6,266 bases of DNA, taken from NCBI GenBank assembly GCA_003242425.1, contig QGUL01000116.1, positions 1-6,266 of the forward strand, in the 5' to 3' direction. Shown here one piece after another: positions 5,058-6,266 of the stretch; the stretch's first letter is position 1; the number at the start of each line of letters is the position of its first letter. Made by a program: the position numbers and the translations under genes. The notes beneath the pieces are model-generated. The model was given only the letters and a program-made list of their open reading frames with translations, did no database searches and was not told where the DNA came from. Source of the DNA: Pseudomonadota bacterium (GTDB lineage Bacteria > Pseudomonadota > Gammaproteobacteria > Burkholderiales > SG8-39).

Positions 5058-6266
5058 ATGTCCAGCTTCGATCCCACGCCCTACCTCGCCCGCCGCCAGG
5101 CATTGTTGAAGACGATGGGGCGCGGCATCGCGATCGTCCCCACCGCGCCTGAACGGATCCGCAACCGCGACAGCGACTACCCGTACCGCTTCGACAGCTA
5201 CTTCTACTACCTGAGCGGCTTCCCGGAACCCGAGGCGGTGCTCGTGCTCGTCGCCGGCGAGGCGCCGCAATCGATCCTGTTCTGTCGCGAAAAGCATCCT
5301 GAACGCGAACTGTGGGACGGCTTCCGCTACGGACCCGAGGCCGCGCGCGAGCGTTTCGCCTTCGACGCCGCCTATCCCATCGCCGCCCTGGACGAGCGGA
5401 TGATGGAGTTGATCGCCGATCAGCCGGTGCTCTATTTCGCGCCCGGCATGGACAAGTCCTGGGACGAGCGCGTCCTCGGCTGGCTCAACCGCGTGCGCGC
5501 CATGACGCGCACCGGCATCACCGCCCCGGCGGAGATCCGCGACTGGCGCCTCATCCTGGATGCGATGCGCCTGCGCAAGGACGCGCACGAGCTCGACCTC
5601 ATGCGCCGCGCCGCCGACATCTCGGCGCAGGCGCACTGCCGCGCCATGCGCGCGACGCGCCCGGGGCGCATGGAATACGAAATCGAGGCGGAACTGCTGT
5701 ACGAATTCCGCCGCCACGGCGCGCAGTTTCCCGCTTACTGGCCGATCGTCGCCGGCGGCGCCAACGCCTGCGTGCTGCATTACCGCGACAACAGCCGGCG
5801 GCTGAACGACGGCGATCTGCTGCTGATCGACGCCGGTTGCGAACTCGACGGCTACGCCTCCGACATCACCCGCACCTTCCCCGTGAACGGCCGCTTCAGC
5901 GGCCCGCAGCGCGAGCTCTACGAACTGGTGCTGGCCGCGCAGGCCGCGGCGATCGAGGCGACCGCCCCGGGACGGCGCTGGAACGAACCGCACGACGCTG
6001 CGGTGCGCGTGCTCGCCCAAGGGTTCATCGATCTGGGCCTGTGCAAGGGATCGCTCGACGGCGTGCTGGAGCAGGAGCAGTACAAGCAGTTCTACATGCA
6101 CCGCACCGGTCACTGGCTCGGCCTCGACGTGCACGATGCCGGCGAGTACAAGCAGGGCGGCGAATGGCTGCCGCTCGAGCCGGGCATGGTGCTAACAGGG
6201 GAGCCGCGCGGCAAAGTACGCCCCGGGGAAGGCGGGCCCGGACAAGACGGGAACACCGGGATCACA
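5058..6266 (+). CDS. pepP: Xaa-Pro aminopeptidase PepP (3' end missing)
   Basis: PepP is a cytosolic dinuclear-metal (usually manganese) peptidase that removes an N-terminal residue preceding proline. The 403 visible residues cover almost all of a roughly 440-residue protein. The aminopeptidase-P N-terminal domain (about 5-140) includes RNRDSDYPYRFDSYFYYLSGF and EPEAVLVL. The pita-bread catalytic domain follows. Expected metal ligands are D258 (LLIDAG), D269 (ASDITRTF), H352 (GHWLGLDVHD) and E382 (in GEP). The last ligand, in the family IRIED motif, falls just past the edge. ATG 5058 gives the family-like MSSFDPTPYLARRQAL start. An in-frame GTG at 5046 is less likely, and neither has a good Shine-Dalgarno. 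Residues after about 379 depart from the family in a way that suggests bad sequence. It follows murU by 55 bp on the same strand. Confidence 0.95.
   Translation, partial: MSSFDPTPYLARRQALLKTMGRGIAIVPTAPERIRNRDSDYPYRFDSYFYYLSGFPEPEAVLVLVAGEAPQSILFCREKHPERELWDGFRYGPEAARERFAFDAAYPIAALDERMMELIADQPVLYFAPGMDKSWDERVLGWLNRVRAMTRTGITAPAEIRDWRLILDAMRLRKDAHELDLMRRAADISAQAHCRAMRATRPGRMEYEIEAELLYEFRRHGAQFPAYWPIVAGGANACVLHYRDNSRRLNDGDLLLIDAGCELDGYASDITRTFPVNGRFSGPQRELYELVLAAQAAAIEATAPGRRWNEPHDAAVRVLAQGFIDLGLCKGSLDGVLEQEQYKQFYMHRTGHWLGLDVHDAGEYKQGGEWLPLEPGMVLTGEPRGKVRPGEGGPGQDGNTGIT
6192..6266 (+). other. Probably error-rich sequence at the window's right end
   Basis: In PepP proteins the stretch after PGMV reads approximately LTVEPGLY, then a variable loop, then GIRIED. 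Here it reads LTGEPRGKVRPGEGGPGQDG and ends TGIT. The frame and the anchors (LT, EP, VRPGEG, P, GN, GI) are kept while residues between them change. Codons atypical for this GC-rich gene appear (CTA and ACA at 6192-6197, and ACA at the last three bases). Substitutions without indels, concentrated at the very edge, point to low-quality base calls rather than a diverged gene. Residue identities here should not be trusted. Confidence 0.6.

Noticed and set aside
3395..5077. 560-codon open frame on the minus strand across amgK and murU
   Set aside because: It is antisense to two well-supported genes with intact motifs. The product is an Arg/Ala/Val/Glu-rich mirror of their codons with no recognisable domain, as expected in GC-rich DNA.
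4815..6134. 439-codon open frame on the minus strand across the murU end and pepP
   Set aside because: It is antisense to pepP, whose family match is clear. The composition is typical of a complementary-strand shadow and spans an unrelated gene boundary.
1..6266. CRISPR arrays, insertion sequences, tRNA or rRNA genes, prophage or defence genes
   Set aside because: I saw no direct-repeat arrays, no transposase motifs and no RNA-gene signatures. The window is almost entirely filled by five ordinary envelope and metabolic genes.

Overview
The window is GC-rich proteobacterial chromosomal DNA, packed with housekeeping cell-envelope genes. The gene order is lptD-surA facing left and amgK-murU-pepP facing right. 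This order, the protein sequences and the promoter-like words (TTGCCT, GACAAT) fit a betaproteobacterium best, with a gammaproteobacterium possible. That assignment is inference from gene order and protein style; no database search was possible. There is no sign of mobile elements, CRISPR, rRNA or tRNA, or recent transfer. I found no new biological system here.

Left arm (1-3268, minus strand): lptD, the outer-membrane LPS-insertion barrel, is complete. Its stop overlaps the start of surA, the periplasmic chaperone and prolyl isomerase for outer-membrane proteins. surA runs off the left edge at the start of its second parvulin domain. SurA is an established folding factor for LptD, so this pair makes a barrel and its chaperone together.

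Centre (3269-3331): a 63-bp divergent gap, the only A-rich patch in the window. It carries promoter-like words for both directions and a canonical Shine-Dalgarno that matches neither neighbouring gene.

Right arm (3332-6266, plus strand): amgK (anomeric MurNAc/GlcNAc kinase) and murU (MurNAc-1-phosphate uridylyltransferase) are 3 bp apart. Together they form the peptidoglycan-recycling shunt that makes UDP-MurNAc without MurA. A 55-bp gap with a 10-bp hairpin and a promoter-like sequence follows, then pepP (Xaa-Pro aminopeptidase), which is open at the right edge.

The most useful caution concerns the last ~75 bases (about 6192-6266). There the PepP frame stays open, but the protein departs abruptly from the family consensus with a run of substitutions. 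This looks like poor sequence at a contig or read end rather than biology. The most interesting biological detail is that LptD has only two cysteines, placed so that they could form just one of the two inter-domain disulfides known from E. coli.
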